Part shown: piece by piece, positions 1 to 12,300 of the stretch | How the letters are laid out: each line of letters opens with the position of its first letter | Position numbering within the stretch: position 1 is the stretch's first letter | Assembly: GCF_943734655.1 (NCBI RefSeq) | Contig: NC_071355.1 | Coordinates: 219,605,527 to 219,669,526 of the forward strand | DNA length: 64,000 nt | Direction of reading: 5' to 3' | Source of the DNA: Sabethes cyaneus | Taxonomy: Eukaryota; Arthropoda; Insecta; Diptera; Culicidae | Made by a program: the position numbers and the translations under genes | Notes under the pieces: generated by a model | Databases searched by the model: none | What the model saw: only the letters and a program-made list of their open reading frames with translations | What the model was told of the DNA's origin: nothing

Positions 1-3000
1 CTCCTGAGTTCTGTACACTGGAAACATTGACCGTAATAATTTTGAATAGTGCCAATGATTACTAAGTTCTGATAGATACTCAAATGACGCGACTAAAGGT
101 ACTTGATTCGAAAGACTGCTGGTGAAGTTGTTCTATTTTTACCCAGATATAATCTCTGTTCTTGTGACAATATATTATAGGATAAATTCAGAGGAGGGTG
201 GGAATACAGGAGACATATTAGTGGACTGCATGATGGAACGAGCAAACAAACGAATTTAGTAGGCGGAACCCCCTGAAGGTGTGACACATTTTCCAATGAT
301 AAAAAAATCTCTTTGTTAAAAATAGTACCAAACAATTTGATTGAAGGAACAATCCACCGAATCATTTTTTAAACTTCATCATTAGGAAACATTTGTTCAG
401 ACCGGCAGACAAAGCTACCAAATGAGAAAAAATAAAGCCCTTCAGAAATCAATGCAATGGCAGCCACATCGGATGGCGCTAACATCTTTTGTAACTCAAT
501 TAAATTGCGAAGTCAGCCCGAGTCAATTTGGAGGCACATTCATTGCCCTTTTCCTGCTCTCATTGCGGTCGTGTTTTCTGCGAAGGACTAAAGCCTCAAT
601 TTTCCGCACCATTTGAGATCTCGAACGATACACCCTCGTTAGTCTGCGACAGTGAAACCGTGATCCATCACGTATGAGGCTTACGGTGCGGTTACGTTTC
701 TTCGCAAAAATCCGGCCCGGTACTACGGCACTACACACGTTGTACCTCTAAGCTGCTGCAGTATAAACGGATGCGGGATCATTTGTCATTACTTGAACTG
801 CGGGCTCGGAAAATCCGAACCTGATGGAGCACAAAATCCTTTTCACACCTCACTCTCTTTTCCATTAGTGCGAAATTGGTGGCCACATATTACCGAAAGA
901 AAGGAAACAAAAGCTTAATCATCAAGCCGGGCTCTCGAAGACTGGTCGTATCCCGATAGTTCTCGTTTCGTTGGATTTATTAGGTTTTATTTAGCAATTT
1001 TTATGTGGTTTCACCTTCCACCCTGGCTCTAAATCTAAGTGTTTCGGTATTGCTAAGGGAAAACAATAATCTCGTATGGCATGAGCTGAATTCAATTTTA
1101 ATTTTCAAAACGGTTTTAATCCTGATTGAAATGCTGAAAGCTGCACTGTAAAAGGTAGTAACGTTGGTTATTGTTTTTTCTTTTTTAAATTTGGATAAGG
1201 TTTGAGAATCTTGATATTTTTACATACTCTGATGCAAAAATCAGGTTCTTTTTTTAACGAACATAGAAAATATTTAGACAGATTTAGATTTAGAAGACAT
1301 TCAACACCATTTTTAATGTTCTTTCTGTCTTTCTCCCTAATCTGTCAAAATCACTAGAATAAAGCCTATTGTATATATTATTAAGTATATTTCCTTGTTT
1401 GCATAATAAATCAAAATCATTCTTGTCGTATTAATGATATATGTGATTTTTCGGCTTAGCATAAGGCCAAATATAATCCTGTATTGTCCTTGCTTCTCAT
1501 ATAAAACATAAGATTTACCCGACTTAATGGCCGTCGTTAGAGGTAACGTAACAATATTGCAGGAAACGACCGACAAACGATACTCTGTGGAAGGTTTCAT
1601 CTTCCATTATAGGATTTCGTTTCAATTACTACAGGAATAGTAACCGTCGAAGAAGAGTGAGTTCGAAAACGTATTGCTCCTCTCCAGACAGAGTTCGCTG
1701 TTTTCGCAGAAATAAATGCATTTGATAAAATCTTTTCGCTAATCCTGACGAAATCGAACACACAAGCAGCCGTGCCAATCGGAACAACAGGCAACGAACG
1801 AATGAATGGCACCAAAACAACCAAGCAGGAAATCGATTTTTATCGTCTTCTCAACCGTTGATGGAAAAGTATACCGAGCTGAGAACAAGCGGTCAAAAGA
1901 CGGTATACGGTTCACATATATGCGGCTTAAGCCCTCCACTATCGAGTTGCTTTCGGTCGGTATCAGCTATCAGCAGCAAGAAACGTATTGAACTTTCATT
2001 TCTGAGGATTATTGAAACGAATTGAATTCTGTCGAAGTTCTCTCCGGGGACGAAAATACGATTGCACGTGATAAATCTGATCCAACTTCCCACAATGAAG
2101 AGCATATTGTAGTGGCTTGATTTAGTGGGCGGATACTGCAATTGCATTGATTGGAGGTCATATGCAACTAGTCTTCTTGTGCAATCCAATCAGATTAATG
2201 CTGCATGTATCGCATCTTGATATTCAATTGTAACAGATGCAACAGTCTTTCTATGAGATTCCGTAGTATGATATTTGAATATTCAAACAGTACCAGAACA
2301 AAATTGCTGTATTGTGATTTAACAGCCGAAGTAAATTTCTTCAGGTTTGAAATACCCACGACACGAGGGAGGAAAACTCAAATTAACATATTGTCCAATG
2401 AAAATGCTAAACCAAAAGAAAAATGCTAATCAAATGAGATTTTAAGACACCACTGCTATCTATGTTATACCAGCGGCAAATTTTAATGGGAAATGAAAAT
2501 GAAAAAAAGGCAACATGAACGAAAGTTGCTGCTGCTTTTTTCTGTGTTTACTTTTTTCTCGTATTTAACTATTCTCCCCGAGACGCAAATCGACAATTCA
2601 TCAGTCGCGACAGCGCATGGAATTATGAAAACCTTACCTGCACACTTCGAAAAAAAATCCTGTAAATTTACGTTTGTTGACATGTACCTAAAAACAATAT
2701 TGCGTACCATGTAATATAAGGTATTATTTTGCAATAAAAAATATTATAATGTTTACGAATTTATCATTTATTTTTTAGTAAAAATTTTAGTATAAGCATG
2801 TTGTTTGATTTTTGTTTCAGTTGAATATAAGTTTCATTTTTTCGTTCTGTGTACCATTCGTTAGGCGCTTGGGCTGCATGCCGCAGTCCATAAGACCGTC
2901 ATGTTGCTGGTCAGCTGGCTGGGAAATCTGTCTGAAAGTAATTGAAGAGGGGTGGTAAATTCAAAGCTTTGCTCTTTTATTCAGAAGAAAGATTCGTTTA

Positions 3001-3600
3001 AAATTACATTCAATTTCATTTGCTTATTTTACGAGAAGGCAAGAACCTATTGCCTTTATTGCAGAATACTAACTATGATTGCCATGAAAAGTATTCGTTG
3101 AACTTACCTTTCCATTCATCATAATAATTTAATTTATGGAAACAACGTGCAGCATGGAAAGCAAACAGCCATTCTGTTGCATTGTTTCCAGAAATGGAAT
3201 AAAATGTACCAGCCTTTTCTCGAGAAGCAAGTTACATCGTTGTGAATCATAGATATTCCTTACCAACTGTGTCATTGTGGGCCAACCGTAACCGAATTGT
3301 GACTGGACATGTACTAACAAAGCTTTGAGAGCCAAATGTCTATTGCAACTTGTTACAAACTTGGTTGTGTTAGTAAATAATAAAAAGGAGTAAATCTTCT
3401 TGGCTCCGATATCACAAGTTTATCGGATCATGTTCAATTTCAATCTTTTTATTCCGGATATTAAACCAGTGTTCCATTGATTAGAATATGAACCAAATAT
3501 AAACTCTCATAACAATTGTGATAGTCACTGGCCTGCCTAGGCTGGGGCACGCTGGGGTACTATGAAATTTAATATAAAATAAATAATTCCTCGACTTGTA
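1..3600. other. unassigned AT-rich non-coding DNA
   Basis: No frame here shows a recognisable domain and the longest frames are under 100 codons, as expected by chance. Apart from the dispersed repeat at 81-215 I see no transposon ends, RNA gene or tandem array. It could be intergenic or intronic. Confidence 0.6.
81..215 (+). repeat. dispersed repeat, copy A
   Basis: This stretch is similar to 43069-43230 on the same strand. Both share the run GACTGCTGGTGA followed by TTGTTCTATTTTT and CCC, then an AT-rich stretch and a GGAGGG segment. I do not recognise the family. The alignment is by eye and diverges after about 60 bases. Confidence 0.55.
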
Positions 3601-3633
3601 GTCAGATAATTTAATTTAATAACCCAGCATGCT

Positions 3634-5400
3634 GTGGATCCACCAACTTTGGACGAGGCTACAAAAGCAGCGAGAGAGCTAAAAAGCAGCAAAGCAGGTG
3701 ACAAGGACGGCATCTTCACGCCCTTTCCACTCTTGAAAGTCGGGACGGAACGGCTGTATTGTTCAATCCTCCAGATAATACTAAAGGTGCTGACTGAGGA
3801 GGAACTACCTACGGACTGGTTGGAAGGTCTCTATGCCCTATTTACAAAAAGGGCTGTCGACTCGAATGCAGCAATTACCGAAGCATTTCTCTCCTCAATA
3901 CTGCATACAAAATTCTCTCCCGCATCCTGTTTCTCCGACTGAGGCCGTTGCAGGAAACCTTTGTTGGCGAATACCAGTGCGATTTTCAGGAGGGACGCTC
4001 TTCGGCGGACCAATTGTTCATCATGCGACAAATCCCCGATAAATTCCGGGAATTCAACTTGCAGACTTACCTTTTGGTTATAGACTTCAAGGCGACGTAC
4101 GATTTAGTTAAACGAAATGAGCTGTGGTAGATTGGTTTTCCAACATAACTGATTAGGCTGTTACGTGCTACCATTGATGGTTCAAAATCAAGCGTCAGGA
4201 TAGCGGGTGAGACATCGGACTCGTTTGTGACGATAGATGGTTTGAAGCAAGATGGCGGACGATCGAATTTGCTGTTCAACATTTCATTGGAAGGTGCTGA
4301 GAAGCGGTACCATCATCATGAAATCTCATATGCTCCTAGGGATTGCGGACAATAGCGATATCATCGATAGAGCTTTGGAAAAGGCGTACACACATCCTAA
4401 GGAGGAAGCTGTGAGGTTGGGGTTTACCATAAATTCTTCCAAAAGAAAGCATAGGGTGGATGGTAGAGCATGGTAACCCTTCGAGTATTGGAACTGCAGT
4501 GGTAATAGATCGTGATGTAAATGTCGTAATGTCGGGTGATGTCGGGACGTAAAAAGGCGGATAGCGGCTGCCAACAGGGCCTTCTACGGATTACATAGCC
4601 AGCTGAGGTTCCATAAACTGCAACTTCGTACAAAACACGCGCTCTATAAGCAAGGTTGCCACATGCACAGTTTATTCAGTGTTTAACAGATATTTGACAG
4701 AAATCGTCTGTACAGAATCTGTATGCATAGAATACAGATTTTCGCCAATTACACCGATTTAACAGATTTTTCAGATTTTACATGAGAGTGAAAGAGACGG
4801 AAACAGTCAGCAAAATGACTCTCCGTTTCTTTCACTCTCATTGTTTTCAATAGGACAGATTTTCGCACAGATATTTTTCCTCGCTGTACGGATGACCAGA
4901 TTTTTCCAACAAAAAACATAGAATTATATGCGGCATCTCTGTCTATAAGACGCTAATTCTCCTGTTAGTACTCTACGGCCACGAGGCTTGGACGTTGGAA
5001 GAGAGCGATCGACGAGTTCTTGGCGTTTTTGAGCGTAAGATCCTACGATCAATTCTTGGCGGCATATTATACGAAGAAGTGTGACGCATATACCAAGTAT
5101 ACAAAAATGCAAATATTGTGAAACGACTAATAAACGACAGGCTACAATGGGCTGGCCACGTAACAAGGATGCCGGATGAGAGATCAGCGAAAACAATAGT
5201 TAGCAGAGAACCCAAAAGAGGCTGACGACTTCGAGGCAGACTCCGTACTCGTTTGATAAGCACTGTTGACGACTATTCTAGAGCAGCGGGTGTTAGGGGT
5301 AATTGGAGAGCGGCAACCCAAGACCGAGAAACATGGAGACGGCTACTGACTTCGGCAAGGATTTGACAAACGAATTGTCGCCGAAAAAGTAAGCAAGTAA
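3634..5400 (+). pseudogene. RTE-type non-LTR retrotransposon, decayed reverse transcriptase
   Basis: The plus strand encodes pieces of one reverse transcriptase in several frames. In order these are a finger segment (ELKSSKAGDKDGI), the segment FVGEYQCDFQEGRSSADQ, motif A (LVIDFKATYD), a thumb-side run (SVRIAGETSDSFVTIDGLKQ), a damaged motif C (LGIADNSDII where FADD is usual), and the C-terminal part with YGHEAWTLEESDRR, RLQWAGHVTRMPD and a final W-rich end near 5340. This order and wording fit the insect RTE/JAM-like group. The endonuclease is missing, so the copy is 5'-truncated. It carries stops and frameshifts and ends near a GTAAGCAAGTAAAG tail. A hAT-type MITE splits it at 4651-4941. 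Confidence 0.85.
4651..4941. mobile_element. hAT-type MITE (291 bp) with 8-bp target duplication
   Basis: The element starts CAAGGTTGCCACATG and its other end reads CAGAGATGCCGCATA on the opposite strand, giving an imperfect terminal inverted repeat. It is flanked on both sides by TCTATAAG (4643-4650 and 4942-4949), an exact 8-bp duplication as made by hAT transposases. Inside is a hairpin with arms at about 4783-4803 and 4820-4840. Removing the element and one TCTATAAG rejoins the surrounding retrotransposon reading frame (ALYKTLILLLVLYG). There is no coding capacity, so it was moved in trans. Confidence 0.88.
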
Positions 5401-6660
5401 AGAATTCACGCCTCATTTTAAATGCATGAATGAGCAATCCTTTTAAATCATAGCTGAACTAAGTCATGGTACAAAATAAAATTTACTAAACAATTTAATT
5501 AATTTATTTACTAAACGTTAAGTTTTGTGTCAGCAAAAGTGATATGAATTAACTAACACAGCGGTAACAGACGATTAAATTACGCTTCTAAGTCGTGTCG
5601 ATTTCTATCTTAAATGTTAAATAAGAGGTTATATCAAATATTCTTTTCATCAATAGGTGTATTAAAACGTTTTTTCGTCGTGTTTCTGTAAATGGGAAAT
5701 AACTAATGAACTGTCACATTTTATCTAAACAGTTAAAATTTCCGTCGAATAATTCACAGCCTCAAAGAAATACAATAGCAGGACTAAAGTTATATTCAAA
5801 ACAGTTAAGCAGTTCAAAAGTTATGCTCAACAATATGCTTTTTCAAGCTGTCAATTAGTCGAACATGTCTCAGATATGGCCGAACCGATTTATGCGCTAC
5901 TAGTCTTGTTGGAAAGGTAAGATGACCTCACAGGCAGTGCTCCAAATAATTGATAACCCTGCATATAATATAAAACGCGAATACAAAACGCATGCAGCGC
6001 ACACAGTTTTACCTCTGGTAGTGATCTTTTATCTGTCAGCCCATGGGTATGACTACTGAACTGCTGACAGTGTTTGTCTTCCTCAGTTTTCTACCCTTCA
6101 AAACAATTTATTCATATGATTGCTCGACTAATCTGTTTCAATTTTCTGGCTCTTGACTGATATTTTAGATCTAAAAGTTTCTTTTTTTTAAACTGCCTGC
6201 TTTTTAAATCAACCAAAACCTGCCTGAAGGCAATTAATTAAAACTTCGGAGCAATGTTTACCGTTATTGTAATTTCGTTTACCGTTGTCGGCAGTTCACT
6301 ATTGTCAAGAATGAATGCAGAGTGAATGAAAGTGAATGTAGAGAACAACACGAACATGAACGCAAGGGATTCGCTCGAATTGTTGCTTTCAGGTTGGCAA
6401 TACTTAGTTCATTTCATCTGCACTACAAAAAAACAGTAAAGAATGAGTAATATAATGCATCAATTCAGGTGTATTGCAATATGAAATTTCTAGGCACTGG
6501 TCACAGGTCACTTTTGAATTGTTTTTTGATTGGACGTTCAACGTTTACTGGACGTAGACCAAAAATGTCCGTAACATATTGCAAATTCAGAAAAGTACAA
6601 TTTTTGTTTTTTCCTTTTTTGGTTGACAATAAGTCACTTTACTTTTTTCTTTACGGGAAG
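5400..6660. other. unassigned AT-rich DNA
   Basis: No convincing coding frame, transposon end or tandem repeat was seen between the RTE fragment and the tRNA-like sequence. Confidence 0.55.
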
Positions 6661-6668
6661 AGTAAGAC

Positions 6669-6740
6669 GGCCTGATGGTGTAATTGGTTAAACAACACGC
6701 TCAACTAGAGATTGAGAGCTGTGAGTTCGACTCTCACTTT
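6669..6740 (+). other. tRNA-like sequence (SINE head or tRNA pseudogene)
   Basis: An A-box-like TGGTGTAATTGGTTAA lies at 6676-6691 and a B-box-like GAGTTCGACTCTC at 6723-6735. The T arm pairs perfectly (GTGAG, loop TTCGACT, CTCAC). The anticodon arm pairs too: CTCAA, loop CTAGAGA, TTGAG, giving AGA at the anticodon position. The acceptor stem does not pair, which argues against a working tRNA. The downstream body runs into the MITE at 6803, so any SINE tail is not delimited. Confidence 0.6.
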
Positions 6741-6802
6741 CGCTTAGTCGACATTTTTAGTCTAAGATCACGATTTTCAGTACAATTTTTCGGAATAAAT
6801 AA

Positions 6803-7290
6803 GGCCATTACAAATATTTTATAAAGTTTTTGTCCTTCCGGTGTTAGGCCACTAAAGGGGGGGGGGGGGGCGAAAAAAAAAACAAAGTAGATTTTTTAAT
6901 CGAGCAAAAAAAACATGGATTTTAAGAATTTTTATTAAAGGTTTAAACGAGAAAACCAAATCTATTCTTGCTTATAATATATACGTTATTATTTTCTTTG
7001 CAAAAATATACGAAAAAAGACAAAAACGAAGGAAATTTTTTTTGGATGATTTTCGGAAATTCCATTGTTCGAATTTCCATTTCTGTTTCGTGCTAGAATC
7101 GTTAATTCAACTCGGAGACCCATTTTTCGAGTTTTTCAGACTGTAGAACCCACAGACAATTGATTTTATAAAAAGAAATTTGACTCATATCCTACAAATT
7201 ATTTTTTTGCCCCCCGATTTTTCAAGCCAATTTCCAAGGGGGGGGGGGGGGTTGTTGACAAAAACTTTATAAATAAAATTGCGAAAATCC
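6803..7290. mobile_element. MITE with poly-G blocks inside both ends
   Basis: The left end (GGCCATTAC, then ATTTTATAAAGTTTTTGTC) recurs in reverse complement at 7256-7290, sharing ATAAAGTTTTTGTC and flanking AT-rich bases. Long G runs sit just inside the two ends (about 6857-6870 and 7238-7251). There is no coding capacity. A one-ended relative is seen at 45545-45615 (GGCCATTACAGATATTTTATG plus a G run). Confidence 0.65.
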
Positions 7291-7379
7291 AATGGAGATG
7301 CACAATGCTTTTGGTTTTGCATTACGTCACCATTAGGTGCATTAGGTTGAGACCGAAGTAACAATTTTAAGTTTTATTG

Positions 7380-7720
7380 CGTTCCTCTAGTGGTTGTCAG
7401 GGATGATTCCTCCTCAGAATAAAAAAACCTTTGTTATAGTATAACAAAGGTAAAAAGAATAGAAAAATTCACACTTACTCAGACGCGATTTATGTTGCTC
7501 CGTTTTGTTTGAACTTTTCTCTTTTTTACTGATCGCGATTGCTCAGCAACCTGCTCATTGTTCTTCTCATTGAGGAATAAACTGAGCAACAAAGTGTTAA
7601 TACACTTTTTGGCTGCCCATGATATGGTACAAAAAAAAAGTTTATACTTCTCGCAGCAACAACAGTGCAAAAAATGTTGCATATGACGATGGTGGATGAT
7701 AGATATGGCAACAATGTAAT
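7380..7720 (+). repeat. unknown repeat, copy 1 (with perfect palindrome)
   Basis: This is similar to 8635-8930 on the same strand. Shared blocks are AGGGATGATTCCTC, AACTTTTCTCTTTT, GTTAATACACTTTTTGGC then TGCCCATGATATGG, and ACAACAGTGCAAAAA followed by TGTTGCATA. The copy contains a perfect 25-bp palindrome, ACCTTTGTTATA-G-TATAACAAAGGT, at 7427-7451 that the other copy lacks. The family is not recognised. Confidence 0.6.
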
Positions 7721-8634
7721 TCCCGTGCCGTTGGATGCTGCAGTACGAGCGCACAATGAGAATCTAAAGTTTGTTTATATTTCTCTTTATTTTTGGTTTG
7801 TTTCTCATTGCGTGGATGTATTTCTCATTTGTGGCAGCATTTCTGCTCATTGTGTTGAATGAAAAAAGTTGCACTTTTTGCACAATGAGTGAGGAAATGG
7901 CAAGTCTGGTGGTTGTCATCAAGAACTTCATAAAATCGTCAATAAAACTAAGAATTCCACAAGAACTTCTTGATGAAGCTCAAGTAGTCGTATCATGCTC
8001 TCATGCTTGACAGTCACCGCCATAATTTAATAAAGCTCTGGTAAAAAGCTAAATCGGTCCGCCAGCTTTGATAACATGAAAATACATCCGTGACTAGAAA
8101 GGTTAAAGTTTTACTGTCAGATCATCCTGATTGATGTGGTTTATAGCATAATAAATTATCCCATGGAATAATTACTAAATTTTTAGCAATCTCCGTTGGT
8201 TTGTAGCACATGCGCATTAAGTTTAATCGTGGTGGGTAAGTTAAGTTTTATAGGTGGATAAAATCAACGCACCATGGAAACTTTGCAAAATTTAACTGGT
8301 TGTTTTAACAAAATAAATATATTCAATTGGTCAATCTCAATTTCTAGCAAAACATTTTAGATGATTTCTGTGACAAGAAAACCGACTGATAACTTTGTTT
8401 TTTGTAAAACACTTTGCTTGGATGAATTTTGGTTTGCAAGCTAAAACAATATATTAGAATATAGCCTCGCATAAAAAAATAATTTTGGTGTTGAACTCTA
8501 ATATTCTTCATAATAGCAGTAATAAATCCTTTTGGTCAGGGTTTTACCGTTTTAATAAAACTAACAGATTTATTGCGGTTTGACAAGCAGCCGTGATAAG
8601 ATCAATTTTAATTGGCGCGCCATTTTGTATTACT

Positions 8635-8930
8635 ACGGTTAGGGATGATTCCTCATTACAAAAAAAAAAGAGTAGAGAATAATTCACACTTTACTCAGTC
8701 GCATATTATTGTGCTTCCTTTGGTTTTAACTTTTCTCTTTTCGCAGGCAGTAAGATTGCTCAACAACAAAATGTTAATACACTTTTTGGCTGCCCATGAT
8801 ATGGGACACAAAAAACTGTTTAGACCAAGGTTAGTCAATTTAACTCACCTTGGTTTAGACTTCTCACAGCGACAACAGTGCAAAAATGTTGCATACGACG
8901 GTAGTAGATATATCATCTAATGTTGCTATA
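8635..8930 (+). repeat. unknown repeat, copy 2
   Basis: This is the partner of 7380-7720 and ends in the same ACAACAGTGCAAAAATGTTGCATA block. It has its own small inverted repeat at about 8821-8857 (TAGACCAAGGT with ACCTTGGTTTA), at a different place from the palindrome of copy 1. Confidence 0.6.
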
Positions 8931-8950
8931 TCTGTGATCTAGTAAGCTAT

Positions 8951-9327
8951 CCCAGCTAGCACCAACTCGTATATCAATGTACGAAAACTATCGTAAATAT
9001 CTCCTAACAAACTCGAAATCGTAACTAAAGCTGGATAAAGTGGGATCAAGTTGATTTTCTGTCGTATATAATGATAATGTCTGACATACATACGATTTTC
9101 AGCACAAAATCGTAGAGTAGTACGGAGCAACTTGCGCTTAATCGGATATTATCGTAAATAAATACTTATATAGTCGTAACGCTCAAAATTATTCGTAATC
9201 ACGTATATCGCCTCCAAAATAGTACGGATATGCCAATTTTGCGCATGAAATACGATTTATTTAACATGTATATCTGTACGTAATGCTGATTTTTACCTTT
9301 TTTATACGTATAAAAATGCTAGCTGGG
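8951..9327. mobile_element. MITE with CCCAGCTAGCA termini, copy 1 (377 bp)
   Basis: The element begins CCCAGCTAGCA and ends TGCTAGCTGGG, a perfect 11-bp terminal inverted repeat, and is flanked by TAT on both sides. The interior is rich in TACGTATA and TCGTAAAT-like steps. A second copy lies at 37604-37978. The 3-bp target duplication would suit PIF/Harbinger-like mobilisation, but the family is not proven. Confidence 0.8.
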
Positions 9328-9329
9328 TA

Positions 9330-12300
9330 TGAGTGTGATTTCACTTGAATCCCCTTTATATTGCGTAATACCGCAATAAAACCAGAGGTAATGATTAATA
9401 CCGAAAAAAACCTTTATAAAATTCGAGTAAAACTATGCTACTTGAATAGTGACGAATTATTACTTCCAAACACTTTTAGCATTTATTAGGAGCTTTGCTA
9501 CCCAACGGGCACTAGTGATTTTGAAAGAAACAACCGTGCGTCCCCTTTTTCTTCCGAACAGATGGAGGAGCATTGTTCATCGCTTGTTCCAATTGTACTC
9601 ACTTCTTTGGAATCAACTTAGAAAGCCATGAGCTTATTTGCTAAATCTGTTAATTATGAAATTCATTTATTATCAATCTGTGCACTCATGTATACGTACG
9701 AAAAAAAGGCCTGTGTATTATTTTAACTTCTAATACCGAAGGATGTTAAACGAATGTCTTATATAATGGTAGAAGCACCAAATTTCACTTATGTAGGTAT
9801 TTCTATTGAAGGCCAATCTCATGTGGTTCTTTTAAAATTAATTGTGTGTAAATTGAATAAAATATTATCGCAGATAAAGCTAAAAGTGTAATTGCAAATA
9901 CCTACTCCAATTTTTGATGTCTAGGACGTAAAGATTAATAATGGTGTCACTTTCCTTGTCACTGAAAATGCACGGAAACGGGAAGTCATTTTAATGGCGC
10001 AATTAACAAAACTCAAAACAATGTAGCAGAGTGGTAACTCAAAACAATGTAACTATCGAGAGTAGTACCAGGAAATAATGAGACTCTCGATGTCAACTAT
10101 ATGCTGTGTAATGCTAGCATCTCCAACGAAATTGCGCTTGTCTATCCATCGCTAAGAACATAATCCCTAGTACTTGACCCGGAGGGAAGCGTGCTTATCT
10201 TCAAACGAACAAACGAACGAACGAACGCGAAGCATAACTCTCGGTCGAACACATGGTTCGCTCATTCGGGTCCTACATCGGAAACATTTGCGAAATTGCA
10301 TAGCAAACATTTACGTTTGTCAAACAACAAGTACCTATATAGGTACCGACTTACCTACCTGAGCTACTACGGTGCCACGCTGATTGAGCTGCATATTAAA
10401 TTGGGACACGGTCCGAAGCTAACCTGTAACGTTGATTTGCGGTGCTTAACATTGCACTGGCTGGTATTATGGCGGAAAATTACTAGATGACAAATACAAT
10501 GCGTTGGTTTGCTATTCACACAACAAAAAATATATTTAGTCAATAAAAAAGTAATTGAAACGTTTACGTGTAGGCTGTATTTAATCTCGTAGGTATAGTT
10601 TATGTACTATGAGTGTAACTTTAGTGAATAAATTATTGATCAACTCATTATTAATTATGGATGAATGCAAAAAACAATAATTTAATTGAAACCTTTAACC
10701 AAAAAAAATTCCGCCGACAAAGGATTCTTCTGTGTTACAAAATTACAAGCAGGTGCAGATTGCGCCGTTCCTAGCTGCTGCATTTACCCGGAAATGCTGG
10801 CCACCGAAACACGATTAGTGGAGTTTATTTGCCTTCGTATCAGAGTTAATGTGTTAGCGCACAGACACAGCGGTTTTGTATGTGGCGCTAAATTTAGTGT
10901 GAAAATGTTGGTCACTGTTGGTCCGAGCAGCACGAAGTTCGATGGCTCGCTCCGCCGTGTTTGGGGTTTTGCATGTTCAGCGTCAACACCACCCCATCAA
11001 CCACCTGCTTTGGGGTTTGTTTTCCCGGAAGGTGGTTTTAATTTTATTTTCATGCCAAGAGCGTTCGTCCGGACGGAACGAAAGACAGCGCTACTCACCG
11101 GGAGGATAATGACATTGTAGGAAGGTGGACAAATAGTGTGGATGGAATAGTTGTTAGGATAATGTCATGTGCTGGTTAATGACTACATTTGAGGGTCGGT
11201 GTTTATTAGTCTTCGTCGTTGTTATTAACAAAACTAATACGTTGTGACGTCAAGTGCGTTAACTCAAATATTCTGTCTTTAAAATATTGTTAGAAAGTTT
11301 ATATTATAGTGAATACTAACCAAGTTCCTGTATTGCTTTAAATTTAATTTTCAGTCTTGTTCATAGAATTCATTCCAATGTATTTTGCACTGTGCACCAT
11401 GGAAGGAAGCAGATAGCTTCTATTGCTTTCTTTGTGACACCTTTTAAGAATCTACAATACAATCAATTTGGCTTAACTTTAATCCAGTTACACGTTTTCC
11501 ACCCGGAAGTCAATCAACGGTACAAGCTGCAGTCCTGGCCAGTACTTTACAACAAACATTAAGGTTGTGATTGAAAATACAGGCACATACACACAAGCAC
11601 CTTGAGTACGAAAGGTTATGTTCAACCAATTTGAATAATCCAATTAGGTGACTGATTTATAATAGAAGTCCGGACAACCCGGAAGCTGTCCAGCTCTGAC
11701 CATTCTGGTTCCGGTTCTCGCAGGTCGACACCAAGTCCTTCGGATTGAAATTCATATGCATGGAATGTTCTTTTGTGAACGCTGTCCTGCAGTTGTCATT
11801 GAAATAGTTCAGCTCAAGCACCGTCCCGCAGCGAACGTCCAGTGGAAATGAAGCATAAAATTGGATTTTGTCGTACATCAACCTGATACTACGAGAACAA
11901 CTATCATCGTTCCTGCTCCGATTCCGCAAAAGGTTCCGATGGGGTTCGATTCTGTGCTGCGCGCGTTCGAATCAACATTCTACTAAATGGTGTAAACCAG
12001 AGCCAAACACTGAAATAATGGTTCATGTTCCAAGGTCCCACTATTCTCACCAGCACCAGTGCCGCATTTTTGCGGGAGCAACTCTATGACCGTACTGCGT
12101 TATATGACTTTACGTGAAGGTTTTATTTTATTATAAAATCCTCATAGATGTTAAATTCTACCCCTCAATATTATATTATATTGATATTGATTTGCTAAAC
12201 GGTTGATACTTGTTGAATCCGTGCCTGGGTAGAGTAATCTATAGCTGGAACGAACATGACTTCACCAAATTCAACCAATAAAGAGTCATCCGGACTGGAG

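Noticed and set aside
10686..11120. 144-codon plus-strand frame
   Set aside because: Longest frame without transposon similarity, but I see no family resemblance, domain or convincing splice context. It lies in locally GC-richer DNA where chance frames are longer.
11657..11929. 90-codon minus-strand frame with spaced cysteines
   Set aside because: Considered as a possible exon of a secreted protein. No motif I could name, and no clear splice sites on both sides.
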